This document shows, piece by piece, positions 11,858 to 21,390 of a stretch of DNA of 64,000 nt. Numbering within the stretch: position 1 is the first letter of the stretch; each line of letters begins with the position of its first letter. The DNA lies in assembly GCA_021234155.1 (NCBI GenBank), contig JAJEKV010000039.1, positions 11,359,077 through 11,423,076 of the forward strand, written 5' to 3'. A program made the translations under genes and the position numbers. The notes beneath the pieces are model-generated. The model made no database searches and had not been told where the DNA came from. It saw only the letters and a list, made by a program, of their open reading frames with translations. The stretch is from Isoetes taiwanensis. Lineage: Eukaryota > Streptophyta > Lycopodiopsida > Isoetales > Isoetaceae.

Positions 11858-12299
11858 CGGCTTACTTCCACTAAGGATGAATGTGATCCTCCTTCCTTAG
11901 TGTGCCGAATGGCACGTTTTTAAGCGGCCTTTTAGAATTCCATTATTCGACTGGGGAGGGGTTGGTCATATCTTCCAATTTCCATGACCTCTGCCCCATC
12001 GGCCACTTACTTCCACTAAGGTCTATGTAATTGAAATAAATAAATTGGTCCTCCTCCCCTTAGTGTGTATTCTACTATGGTCCACTAATGGCAAACAATT
12101 ACTTGATCTAAAATGTTTTAAAGGGCCATGATCCTACTTAGATCCGGCCTTGGCTTAGACTTCAAGACTTTATTCTTCATTAGTAACCTATTCACTTTTA
12201 GGAGCCATTTGGCAAAGTTATGAGTTATGCTACGTATCTATCAACACTAGATATGGATTGCTATCTATGATCCCTCGGCCCCGCAATATTTGCGGGACT

Positions 12300-14230
12300 G
12301 ATTTTCAATCTCATCGACTCAATGTTTGCACAAATATGGCACTCACCATCTATGAAATCACGGGCCTCGTCTTTGGTCGTTAGTCTTCGATGTCAAAAAC
12401 TTACGTTGGTGAATCCCAATCCCAAGCTACGCCAAAGCTGCCCACTTGCATGGCGAATGGACAATCATGTGTTTGGTGCCACGGTGGAAGCACCTAAAAT
12501 ATAGCTTCTTTCCGATGCACTCTGTCTCTTCTCTTTTTATTGTCTAAAAGGCGGCTTGGGCGCCCACGATGCGATGCGACTACGATCCCCAAGGTTCTTA
12601 CCACGAGCTCTTCCTTGTTGCTGGCCTCGATGCGTAGTTCTTTGATTGTTTACTCACGTGCGCCCTTGGTGCTGCCACTGTTGACTTTCCTTTGAAGGAT
12701 TTGTTTCTCCCCTGGCGTTGTTGGAGCTTCTTCCAAACTTATGGCTTTATCCTCGGCCGCCAGCGACTTTGGGTTGATTGCCGGACTAGCCTTTTGATAT
12801 TCTTTATTCAATCCCTCAATGTAGGTTTCAACCGCTTGTCTTTCGAAACTCAGGGAACATGGAGCACGAGTCGCATGAATTCCTCTGTGTACTTTACTCG
12901 CGACAAAGGTGCCTGGTTCAATCTGTAGAATTTCTTTGGATCGCCTACTAGTATGTGATCTAGGCACATAATGTCTGCGAAAGGCCTTCTTGAAGGTCTT
13001 GAATGCTGAAGCTGTTCCTTTTGAGCTTATTGGACTTTGCGTAGCCTTTCCACCAAATTCTAGCTGCTCCTATTAAGTTTGTTGTAGCAACCTTCCCTAT
13101 ATCTTTGTCCTTCATGCCATAAGAGTTGCCAAACTCTTCCATTTAAATCAAGCGGGCTTACGCCTCCATACCGACTGTCCTTCCGGGGTGAGAAGCCCGA
13201 CCCAACTTCCTAGTCTTCACACATTGCTCATAGCTTTGTCAACTTTCTTCGATAGTCATCGCCTTCCTTGCCACGGCTCTTACACGTGAAGTATCGGACT
13301 CACTTTTCGAGCTAGAACTGTCTTGTTTGTCCGAAGTGTCGATGAGCTGGAGCTAGGTGGTGTTGGTGTCCTTCTATTTCTCCTTTTTCCTCTTTACGTC
13401 TCGACATTTCCACGATTGTCTTGCCCCTCCGTTTGTGGACCTTCCTCGATGCCTTCTTTGAGGTAGTGGTGGAGGAGGTGGTGGTGCAGGTGCATATTCT
13501 TGGGCATTCATCAATGGGGTGGCCCGGTGGATCGGTGATGCATCGATTCCTCATCCGGGCCGAGCCTTGCGTTGATTGATTCCACCATCATTTCCTCGTT
13601 GTTGTCATTTTGATCCGTCAAATAGGTTTTCGGGTACCCCTTTGGTGATGTCATTACGGCCTTGAGAACTGAGCGGTGTTCCTTCTTTGCAAGGATTAAT
13701 CATCAATACTTGTTATTTAGGTTTACATTAATCATATTCATTTACAATTAATTTATTGTTAGGTACAAAAGAAATCATGTGAAAATTCCACTTACAAGTC
13801 AAGTTCATAGTAAGTCATTAATATTTAGAGATACATTTCATGAAACACATGATAATATCTTAAAAGAAAATTATTCAATACAACTAAATTATTGGCCCCT
13901 TCATGGTCTTGAAGAAGTTCTTGATGTTCTTGAGGTGTAGCCCTTTTTGAAGCGTTGTGCAAGATCCTGCGGCCCGATCCTCCTTCAAGTGCTCTAAGCC
14001 ATGCGGGGTCTTTGGGAGTTGGTGCGTCGCCGCCACTACCGATAGATGTCGTCTCTCGAGGTGGCCTCGGGCGAAGTCGAGGCAGTGAAGAGCTACGGAT
14101 CTCTTGAAAAGGATGACATGATCCAATCCATAGTCTAGTGCGCGTCTTTGCCCAAAGCGAGAGAGGGCTATGAGGGCGCTTGACAGACTCTTCTCCTCTT
14201 GGGCTAAACTCCTTGTGGAATACTATCATC
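12300..14230 (-). pseudogene. Degraded Ty3 gag region
   Basis: Minus-strand pieces carry a gag-like capsid signature: GAARIWWKGYAKSNKLK (13,142-12,960), then EPGTFVASKVHR and SFERQAVETYIEGLNKEYQ (12,967-12,650). A degenerate zinc-knuckle-like stretch, CFHRGTKHMIVHSPC, lies near 12,480 with the second cysteine lost. The upstream pieces (14,229-13,312) are low-complexity and unassigned. A protease with an intact D-S/T-G motif was not found between 12,300 and 11,880. A short imperfect duplication (CTGCCCCATCGGC..TTACTTCCACTAAGG) sits at about 11,850-12,060. Confidence 0.55.
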
Positions 14231-14479
14231 GCCCCTTGGCTAAGATTTGGAAGATAGTATCGAGCACCTTACCTTTCCCGCGATGTTGGACCACAGTGCC
14301 TCTTACGCCGGTTGCTTCCCCATAGATGTCAATTGCTATGAGGGTCTTCGTGGTCCCTCCACATTGTGGTAGCATTCTCAAGTTGATGTTGGCGTGTGCC
14401 TCCGCCAAACTCCTAGAACGGACTGGTCGGCTAGAGCTTGGACCTTCACGGCTTATACAATCTGCTTTGTATCTGTTGG

Positions 14480-15383
14480 AACTCCTCCTCCGGGATGATG
14501 GGTTCCTGTTGTTGATACATCTACCTTATCTGCTGATAAGCTTGTATATCTGACATTGTCTCCCCGGCGTAGGAGTGTCGCTCCGCTACTTCCCTTGGAA
14601 TTTCCTGATAGGAGTAGTCGATGAAGTCGCTGCCCTGCTCTTGTGCAATTAAGCCTAAGAGCTCATCGATCCTGAGACCCTCTTCCTGGCAATAGGGGAG
14701 GTTGATGATGTCGTTGGCCAAGATGTACTCCTCGCCGTCGATGATTACTGGTGACAGGGCTGTGATGCCAATTGGCGGTTTGAAATCCCGCCTTAACGTG
14801 CCTTCCTGCCTAGCTATTCGCCTCTCCATCCTTGTTGCCTCGCGCATCTTCCAACTTGGGTTCTCCTCCTCTTGCTGCTCGTAATCTTGCTCAATCTGCA
14901 GCCATAATCTTGCTCGTACTCTGTAGAGTCGATCTCATGGATGTTGATCTGCTCCCTTCGAGTGTCGAGAGGTGCTAGGTCTAAGGGCTGAATTGAGGGC
15001 TCTCCTGCTTTGTTGATTGACTTATACTGCATGAACAAGGCTAAGGCTGCAGAAGCTGAGAGGTATCTATGCCTATTATGTTTGCAGGTCATGTAGTCAG
15101 GCATGTGTCTAGTCCTATCCCAGAGCTTGCTTTTGGATCCCCCTCCTAAGGCTTGGCTAAGCGAGTCTAGGGATACCCATTTCCCTCCTCTAGGCAGCAA
15201 GCTAACTTCCCAGGGTAGGATCTGCTGGTCGTATTGGCAGATGATATCAGTGTAGAAGGGAGTTCTGGTTAATGTTGCATGAAGATCAAAGAGGTGGTCA
15301 AAGACATGGAAGGCTTGTTCAGCAAGAAATTCTCTGATATGATTTGCAGCATCATACCATCTGACGAAGCTAGAAGGCGCCAT
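14480..15383 (-). pseudogene. Unknown ORF1 upstream of gag (about 290 aa)
   Basis: The first frame (15,383-14,814) begins MAPSSFVRWYDAANHIREFL and contains LTRTPFYTDIICQYDQQI. A one-base shift near 14,890 joins it to the second frame (PSWKMREATRMERRI ... SDIQAYQQIR, ending 14,521). The combined protein is acidic and glutamine-rich at its end, with no domain I recognise. A TATA-like CTATAAAAG lies about 115 bp upstream of the ATG (15,493-15,501). The position between the H3-related gene and gag suggests an accessory gene of the retroelement. A divergent N-terminal gag segment is an alternative. Confidence 0.45.
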
Positions 15384-15492
15384 GAGTCAGGGATGGATGT
15401 AGAAAATGGTTTGCGAAGAACAATGGGAGACTGAAAAATCGCCTAGGATGCTAAGAGCAATTCTGAGGAAGGAAAAATGACAAATGGGCCCC

Positions 15493-15501
15493 CTTTTATA
15501 G
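15493..15501 (-). promoter_or_regulatory. TATA-like box before ORF1
   Basis: CTATAAAAG on the minus strand, about 115 bp upstream of the ATG at 15,383. A good match to a plant TATA box, but with no further support. Confidence 0.35.
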
Positions 15502-15654
15502 ACTATGGTCTGCCTCGGGTTTCGTGCACAAGGTTTCTTGATGGGAAAAACTTCTGTTCTAGGCATACAGGCGTCCAAATGAGCTACCATGAAGTGCAAT
15601 TCTAAGCAAAGCAAGGCAAGAAACACTACATGGCAGGTTGTTGGGTCAAAATTA

Positions 15655-15965
15655 GTCAAATTAGGCCAAAAAGGGCCAAATCGGAAGGGTTCGCGCGAAA
15701 TCGCGTTCCAAAGCGTTTGGAAGGGGTTTTGGCGCGGACCCTTCCAGTTTCGCAATTTTGTAGCTAATTTGACGAATTTTTGAGGTTTGGAAGATCCTAT
15801 TATGACTAACTGATCAATTCTAGTCTAACATGCAACTTTTCCCGAGCAAAATGGACGTCCAGAGACCAAATCGGAAGGGTTCGCGCAAAATGGCCTTCCG
15901 AGGCGTTTGGAAGTGGTTTCGGCGCGGACCCTTCCGGTTTCGCCGATTTTGCTCCGAAAAATGAT
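15655..15965. repeat. Tandem pair of hairpin-forming repeats
   Basis: Two copies of a segment of about 120 bp, 190 bp apart. Each contains GGAAGGGTTCGCGC and, about 35 bp later, its near-complement GCGCGGACCCTTCC (15,683-15,745 and 15,873-15,935). This gives a 14-bp stem with one mismatch. An inner palindrome CCAAAGCGTTTGG lies in the loop of the first copy. The pair sits in the non-coding gap between the H3-related gene and ORF1. Confidence 0.75.
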
Positions 15966-16144
15966 TTTTCTAATTAGGGGTGGGATAATTGAACTATTAC
16001 AAGTTATATACAAAAAATTTTAGTACAATCTGACTTAACTAACTATCTATCCACATCAATTTTACAAGACAAAGAAGTTATATATTTATAGAGGATAGTC
16101 AAATTACACCAAAATTTTAATTACAGTTTACAAAATTAGGAGGT

Positions 16145-17249
16145 TCAAGGGTACTCCTTGCGGATCCTCCGCGCCAAGTGGAGATCCTTGGGCATTACGG
16201 TCACCCTCTTGGCGTGGATTGCGCATAAATTGCCCTCCTCAAAAAGCTGGGTCAGCTCCGCTTCGGCTGCCACCTGCAGGACCCGTGTCATCAAAGATGT
16301 CACCCTATAGTCGGTGATGAACTCCTGCATAACTTCTCGCATCAGGCGCTCAAAAGGAGCCTTCCTGATCAGGAGATTAGTGCACTGTTGGAAGCGCCTA
16401 ATCTCCCGAAAAACACGGGCGTGCCGAGAATTAGGCCCATGATGGACCTTTTTCGGCTTTTCAGGACGTGGAGGTGGCGGCTTGGGCTGGTTCTTCTTCG
16501 GCCGGCTGCCTTCGACATAACGCTCCACGTTCTGCCGACAGTACCAGTCATTGTACCTCGTCCAGCGACGAAGGTACTCCTGGTAGGCCTTCAACTTACG
16601 CTTGAATTCGCGGTCCCGCTCGCCCACCTTCTGGCTTGGGCCACTTGGGGTAGGGTGGGCGTGCGTTGGGGTCTGAAGACTCCCCAACGACTTCCTCTCC
16701 CTCTTCGGCTTCCTCTTCATCGTCATCTCCTCCTCCTCCTTCCTCTTCCTCCTCGCGCTGGGGAGGCTCCTCGATCACTACGGTCCCTCGGGGCCGATCG
16801 TTCCTCCTCTTTGTTCTCCGCTCTTTGTCCCTAAGCTCCTGCTCCCGCTCCCTCTTCTTCCGTGCTGCTTTCTCCTCCGGCCACTCCTTGACCTTCTCCT
16901 TGCCCTTCTTCTTGATCGAAGAAGGGCCCGCCTCCTGGGTCTGGTGGGGCTCTTGGTCCCCCTCCTGCTCCGCATGCTGCTGCTCTACCTCTGTGTCAGT
17001 CGAGGGTCCAAAATGGCGGGACTCGTCGGTTCGCTGAGTGCCCGCCGATGAAGAGCTGCTGCTGCTACTAGGGGCCTCCTCCTCCTCAGAGATGTGGAAG
17101 GTGTTGTCGGTGGAGGAGAACACCTCTTCACCTGGCTTTGGTCCAAGGTGTGGCGGAATCTGCTTCGTGTGTCGACCCGCTGCTACCTGCGCCATCGAAA
17201 TCGTGGGTCTCTCACCAAACTTCCTAGCTGTTTGTTTGGTGCGTGCCAT
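16145..17249 (-). CDS. Histone H3-related protein with canonical tail start and giant tail
   Basis: The first frame (17,249-16,596) starts [10 protein letters not shown], identical to the first nine residues of mature histone H3 (A1-K9, with K4 and K9), then diverges at FGERPTIS. A serine-rich stretch, a [11 protein letters not shown] basic segment, a charged helix and an acidic run follow. A one-base shift between 16,600 and 16,700 leads into the second frame, which ends at 16,145. That frame carries a proline/lysine linker and an H3 fold: [60 protein letters not shown] and [10 protein letters not shown]. Over the last 87 residues about 55 are identical to plant H3, and loop 1 has H3 length, not the longer CENH3 length. 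The total is about 366 residues against 136 for H3. A TATA-like box lies 91 bp upstream. It could be a retroelement accessory gene or a captured host variant. The frameshift could be an error or real. Confidence 0.85.
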
Positions 17250-17339
17250 ACTTAACGGTCTAGAAAATGGGTGACGTAAGGCTGAGCAAGAGAGATATGG
17301 TGGAGGAAAGAGGTTGGGAGGGAAATGAGGTGGCAGGGA

Positions 17340-17347
17340 TATTTAAA
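17340..17347 (-). promoter_or_regulatory. TATA-like box before H3-related gene
   Basis: TTTAAATA on the minus strand, 91 bp upstream of the ATG at 17,249. It could mean the gene has its own promoter rather than relying on LTR transcription. The support is sequence only. Confidence 0.3.
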
Positions 17348-17814
17348 AAGGAGGGTCCCTGGGAATATTCTCCTACCATTAATAGCCCTATTTATTAGCC
17401 CCCCTTATTAATTACACCAATATAACCTAATTACTAGTATATATTTAATTATTAGTATTCATACTTAATTTCGTATTATACCTTAAAATTTTCAAATTTC
17501 CTAATAGTTTGAAGTATTAATTATGGATTTGCGCCATTTTTCACTCAAGTCTCAGATTAGCATAATTCTTCGACCCATGTTAGGTGAAATTTGACGCAGA
17601 TGCATAATTTTCACTTCAAATTTACTAGAAGGTGAATTTGACTCGTTCTTTTCTCTGTCTAACACTTGCCTATTTTCGGACCTACTACCTAGGAGAAAAA
17701 AATTTTCCCTTATTTTTGAAGGTTCGATGGTGGAAAATTTTATTTCACACCCTATAGGCTGTTAGACTACTTTCATGGTTATGGTGGGTGCTAGTTCTGG
17801 TCAACCAAGAACAT

Positions 17815-17826
17815 GGCTCGATACCA
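17815..17826 (-). other. Candidate primer-binding site (initiator tRNA-Met)
   Basis: The minus strand reads TGGTATCGAGCC, close to TGGTATCAGAGC, the site complementary to initiator tRNA-Met used by most plant Ty3 elements. It directly follows GGTCACA, a suitable LTR end in CA, with one base between. This places the end of a 5' LTR at 17,828 and all downstream genes (H3-related, ORF1, gag, pol) inside one retroelement. Confidence 0.55.
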
Positions 17827-17827
17827 T

Positions 17828-19330
17828 TGTGACCCTCCACCGCTAAATATCACGGGCCCGGTACTCACCGACAAAGAAATCCCCATCCGGTCCTTCAACC
17901 GCCGCGGGCCCTCCGTCTATCCGCTTTCACGAGATGATCGTAATGCGGGGAAGGGGACCTGAAGGTGTCTTGCGTGCCCTTTCCTATGGGCTCCTATCTG
18001 CCGTGAAGCACAAACATCGTCAGAACTAGCAATACAATACAATATACTACCTCGAAGGGTAGCTCAACCACATATCCATAGGTGCAAAGAACATAATCAT
18101 ATGCCACAAAACATGAGAGCTCCTACAGGTGGCTCAGACACACAAGGAAGTCGATTATTTGGATAGGCCTCAAGATAGAAGCGGAGACCGAGTCATAACA
18201 ATGGCGGGGCTGGCATAAGACAATGGCTAGTTTTGACCACTCGTCCGCCCCTCCTGTGCATACTTTGCGGATGGGCTAGATCGGCTCGGCATGACTCTAA
18301 CCTTCGGATCACGCAATCCCATGGCATCACCCATTGGGACTACTCGGGTTGCATCTCCCGGGTCGTCGAGGTAGGCGGGGTTGCATCTCCCCTTCGGGGT
18401 CTAGAGGCTCCGCAGGCGGCTAGAGAATCGTGGCGACACACCGATTCGTGCCGACTGAACCCCCAAAACAAGAGCCAAGCTGACACTTGCAACTCTTGAG
18501 AGGCGAGGCGACACCATCGCCCGGGAGGTGTCGGACCCATGCTCGGCCCCCGAAGTGACCGACCATAAGCCCTAGCCCGTTATGGGATCCCCGTAGCCCC
18601 CTTTCGGCGGGGATCCTCCCTCCATCTTGCCTCTAGCCCGTTATGTAGTGTTGAGTCACATCATAGCTTCCATAGCCGGTGGGTTCCTATGCACATCTGT
18701 AACTAATAGGAACTAAGGGATCTACACTAGGAGCATACTACATATGGCCCTAGGTCTCTACCCCCCTTCCCAATACAAGAGGAGCAACATGATCAACCAA
18801 CATCACATACATCACATCATGATCAATATCATATGAACATCTTAACCTAATCATACATATCTAACTAACAGTTAGGGTTCTTTGATTAGGGTTCAAGATG
18901 TTCAACAAAGGTTCTAGGGTGGCTCTACTCTAGACACGAAATACTAACCCATCTGGAGTGCTAACTTCCAGATGACTAACATGAACTCTACTCAACCTAC
19001 CTCCTCCAGAAGCGCTGCCTCCCATCCCTGGCGTCTCCATTGCTCCTTGACGCGGTCGAGGTCGTGCTCCCTCTATGATCATACACGCGCCGGGGGCTCT
19101 TTGCACCCGAGGCTATGCTCTGACGAGCGATGCCGAAGCGGGGTTTTGAGTGCGTGAAAGGAGAGTTGAGTGCTAGATTAGGAAAAAGGGTCTAGGGTTA
19201 GGTTTCAAGCCAATATAGGTGTGGGTCCACATGGGATGCCACGTGGCACCACTAGGATGAGGCCGTGTGGCAGTTGCCCAATAGGATAAGGCCACGTGGA
19301 AATGGGCCTTATCCTAAAGTTATCTAAGTT
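17828..19330 (-). repeat. Candidate 5' LTR of the chromovirus-type element
   Basis: The inner end is set by the primer-binding site. The outer end is uncertain and is placed before the Tat integrase region. The stretch has no convincing genes; the 88-residue plus-strand ORF at 18,233 has no recognisable features. No matching second LTR was found in the window, so the call rests on the primer-binding site and on the absence of other content. Confidence 0.4.
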
Positions 19331-19559
19331 AAACAATTAACTTAGATGTGCACCTGCCACTTTCTAAGGCATACAAGGCTACATAGGTAGACTTGTATGG
19401 TGGCGGAGTCGAGGAATATCGTATTTATAAGCGTATATTCCGTGGGAACGATCCGCGATACCCAATCAAAAGCGGTATCTAGGATGCCAAACCTTACGCA
19501 TGGTATGTAATGCGTGAAGGAGCTTGCCAAGTTTAAACATGCATGTTTGTCATCGTCCT

Positions 19560-21068
19560 TGTGGGAGATATTCTATGCGGGAAGGGTCGGGATGGTGTCC
19601 TATTGAGGTGCATTGATGAAGGCTGGGAGGGAGGGCATACTTATAGAATGCCATCTTTGGTGCATGTGGTGGACACTTTGGAGGTGATGCTCTTGCCAAA
19701 AAGGTCCTTGGCGGGTTATTCTTGGTCTTCCCTATCTCCAAAAGTTGTCGAACTTGCGGTATGTGCTCAGAAATTTTGCAGCCGCATACATTAGGTTCTA
19801 GTGAGTCTTTTTGGTCCCTTTATGAAGTGGGGACTTGATTTTGTGGGCCCAATTGATCCGCCATCATCGCACACCATTGTTATATGATAGTAAGCCACTT
19901 GCTATTTTTACTAAATGGCGAGGAGGCAGCGCCAACTAAAAGCAACAACCCAAGAGGTTCTTGCCTCATTTCTCTATCATCAAGTAGTGACAAGGTTTGG
20001 AGTACCCGGGTATATTGTGTGTCGGATAGGGAAAACATTTTGTTAATGGCGTCATACGGGATATTCTAAGAATTTTGGGGCGCGAAACATCTCAAGAGTT
20101 CAGCCTATTACCCACAGGGGTAATGGCCGAAAACACAAATAAGTCTCTTATGGGCATTATAAAGAAGGAGGTTGTATCTTCCAATAAGCGTGGTGGCATA
20201 GCAAGTTATCGGTTTGCTCTTTGGGCCTATAGGACAATGAAAAAGTTGCAACATAGTATACCCCATTCAAACTTCGTTTATGGGTTGGAGGAACATTTTG
20301 CCTATTGAACTTGAAGTGCCTTCTCTTAGCATACCTATTGCGAGGTTGCACAAATGATGTTGATCTGTTGAAAACTTCGCTTAGATATCTTTGCAAGCTT
20401 TGGATGAATTTCTGGTACAAATCAGATTTGAATATTCAAATGAAAAAAGCGAGATGTATGTTTGATTTCCTCTCCATGTATCCACGGATACATGGTGAGA
20501 ACAATTTTCAAGATTAGGGGGGCGATTACTATACTCCGCAGTTGATGGCTGATTTATATGGCTCCTTGTTTTGCTTGAGTGTATCGACCTCTCTTGCTTG
20601 GATAGAATTCTTTGGCGGGGCTAGCGATGGCTACACTTTTGGATCTGCTGCCTCTTTCTATGCCTTCTTTAACTCTAAGCTTGACTCTCTCTCACTTCAG
20701 ACTCAGTAGCCTTATCCTTGCTTCTGGCTCCTTGCCCAAATCTGATGAGACATTAATTGCTCAATGGTATCTCCTAATCTGGCAGAATTTTGGTTGGTTT
20801 TCCTTTCATGTGTTAACAATATTTATTGGTTGGGGTCGTGATCTCTCCACATTTATGAAGACTATCATATTTTTGAAGACTATCTCTACATAACAGTTAT
20901 CCTTTGACCAACTCAGCTCGTTTCAGGACCTGATATCTATTTATGTACTCTTGACTATACTTCATTTGTTGGAGGTTTATAGTTAAAGATATTTACTATG
21001 CTCAAAACTGCTGATCTAAGCAGACCTATGTATTGTGTTTCTTGATTAATGGAAAAATCTACTCTTAC

Positions 21069-21105
<37 letters not shown>

Positions 21106-21355
21106 CAGAGATCAAGCTCTCTTCCGTAGGAACAATCAGTTGAAAGGAGAATTTCAAATTGGTGAACTTGTTTGGAAATGGAATAAAGCTTCGAGAGAAC
21201 CATTGACAAAGTTTGAAGTCTTTGTGGCGGGGTCCTTATATTATTATAGGAGTTGCAGGCCAGAATTCATACAATCTTCAAGATTTTGATGGACATGATT
21301 TGCCTAATCCCATCAATGGCTATTTGCTGAAATCGTTCAGAGCATAGGCTGAGAG
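19560..21355 (+). pseudogene. Tat-like Ty3 integrase, interrupted
   Basis: Pieces in shifting frames read as a Ty3 integrase: FGACGGHFGGDALAKKVLGG (zinc-binding domain, near 19,650-19,720), FMKWGLDFVGPIDPPS (catalytic core start, near 19,815), RFGVPGYIVSDREN and the NGRAENTNKSLMGIIKKEV segment with the catalytic glutamate (near 20,125). After an inserted poly(A) segment come FQIGELVWKWNKASREPLTK and YIIIGVAGQNSYNLQDFDG, ending ... LLKSFRA near 21,345. The KWGLDFVGPI wording is typical of Tat-lineage elements. It lies directly before an LTR on the same strand. It is probably the missing 3' half of the minus-strand Tat element (25.1-29.0 kb), turned round by an inversion. Confidence 0.75.
20520..21114 (+). 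mobile_element. Poly(A)-tailed retroposon fragment inside integrase
   Basis: About 550 bp that does not read as integrase, ending in a run of 43 A (21,072-21,114) preceded by ATCTACTCTTACTCT. Integrase coding resumes right after the A-run. The pattern fits insertion of a LINE 3' end or a processed transcript. The start is approximate and no target duplication was seen. Confidence 0.5.
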
Positions 21356-21390
21356 ACCAGCCTCTTATTTTGGGCATTCATGTTGGGCCT

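Larger units (their letters stand above)
8740..19330 (-). mobile_element. Chromovirus-type Ty3/gypsy retroelement with extra genes
   Basis: Reading on the minus strand, the order is: candidate 5' LTR (17,828-19,330), primer-binding site, H3-related gene, unknown ORF1, gag, RT-RNase H, integrase and a chromodomain-like C-terminus. RT, integrase and the chromodomain-like end place it with chromoviruses. No 3' LTR matching the proposed 5' LTR was found to the left of 8,740, so that side is probably truncated. The placement of the two extra genes inside the element depends on the primer-binding site call. Confidence 0.6.

Noticed and set aside
16388-17037. Plus-strand ORFs of 148 and 123 residues over the H3-like gene
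   Set aside because: They are serine/leucine-rich mirror images of the charged minus-strand protein and have no features of their own.
16145-17249. Centromeric histone CENH3
   Set aside because: Loop 1 has the length of H3, without the one- or two-residue extension of CENH3, and the N-terminus is canonical H3. A phylogeny could still change this.
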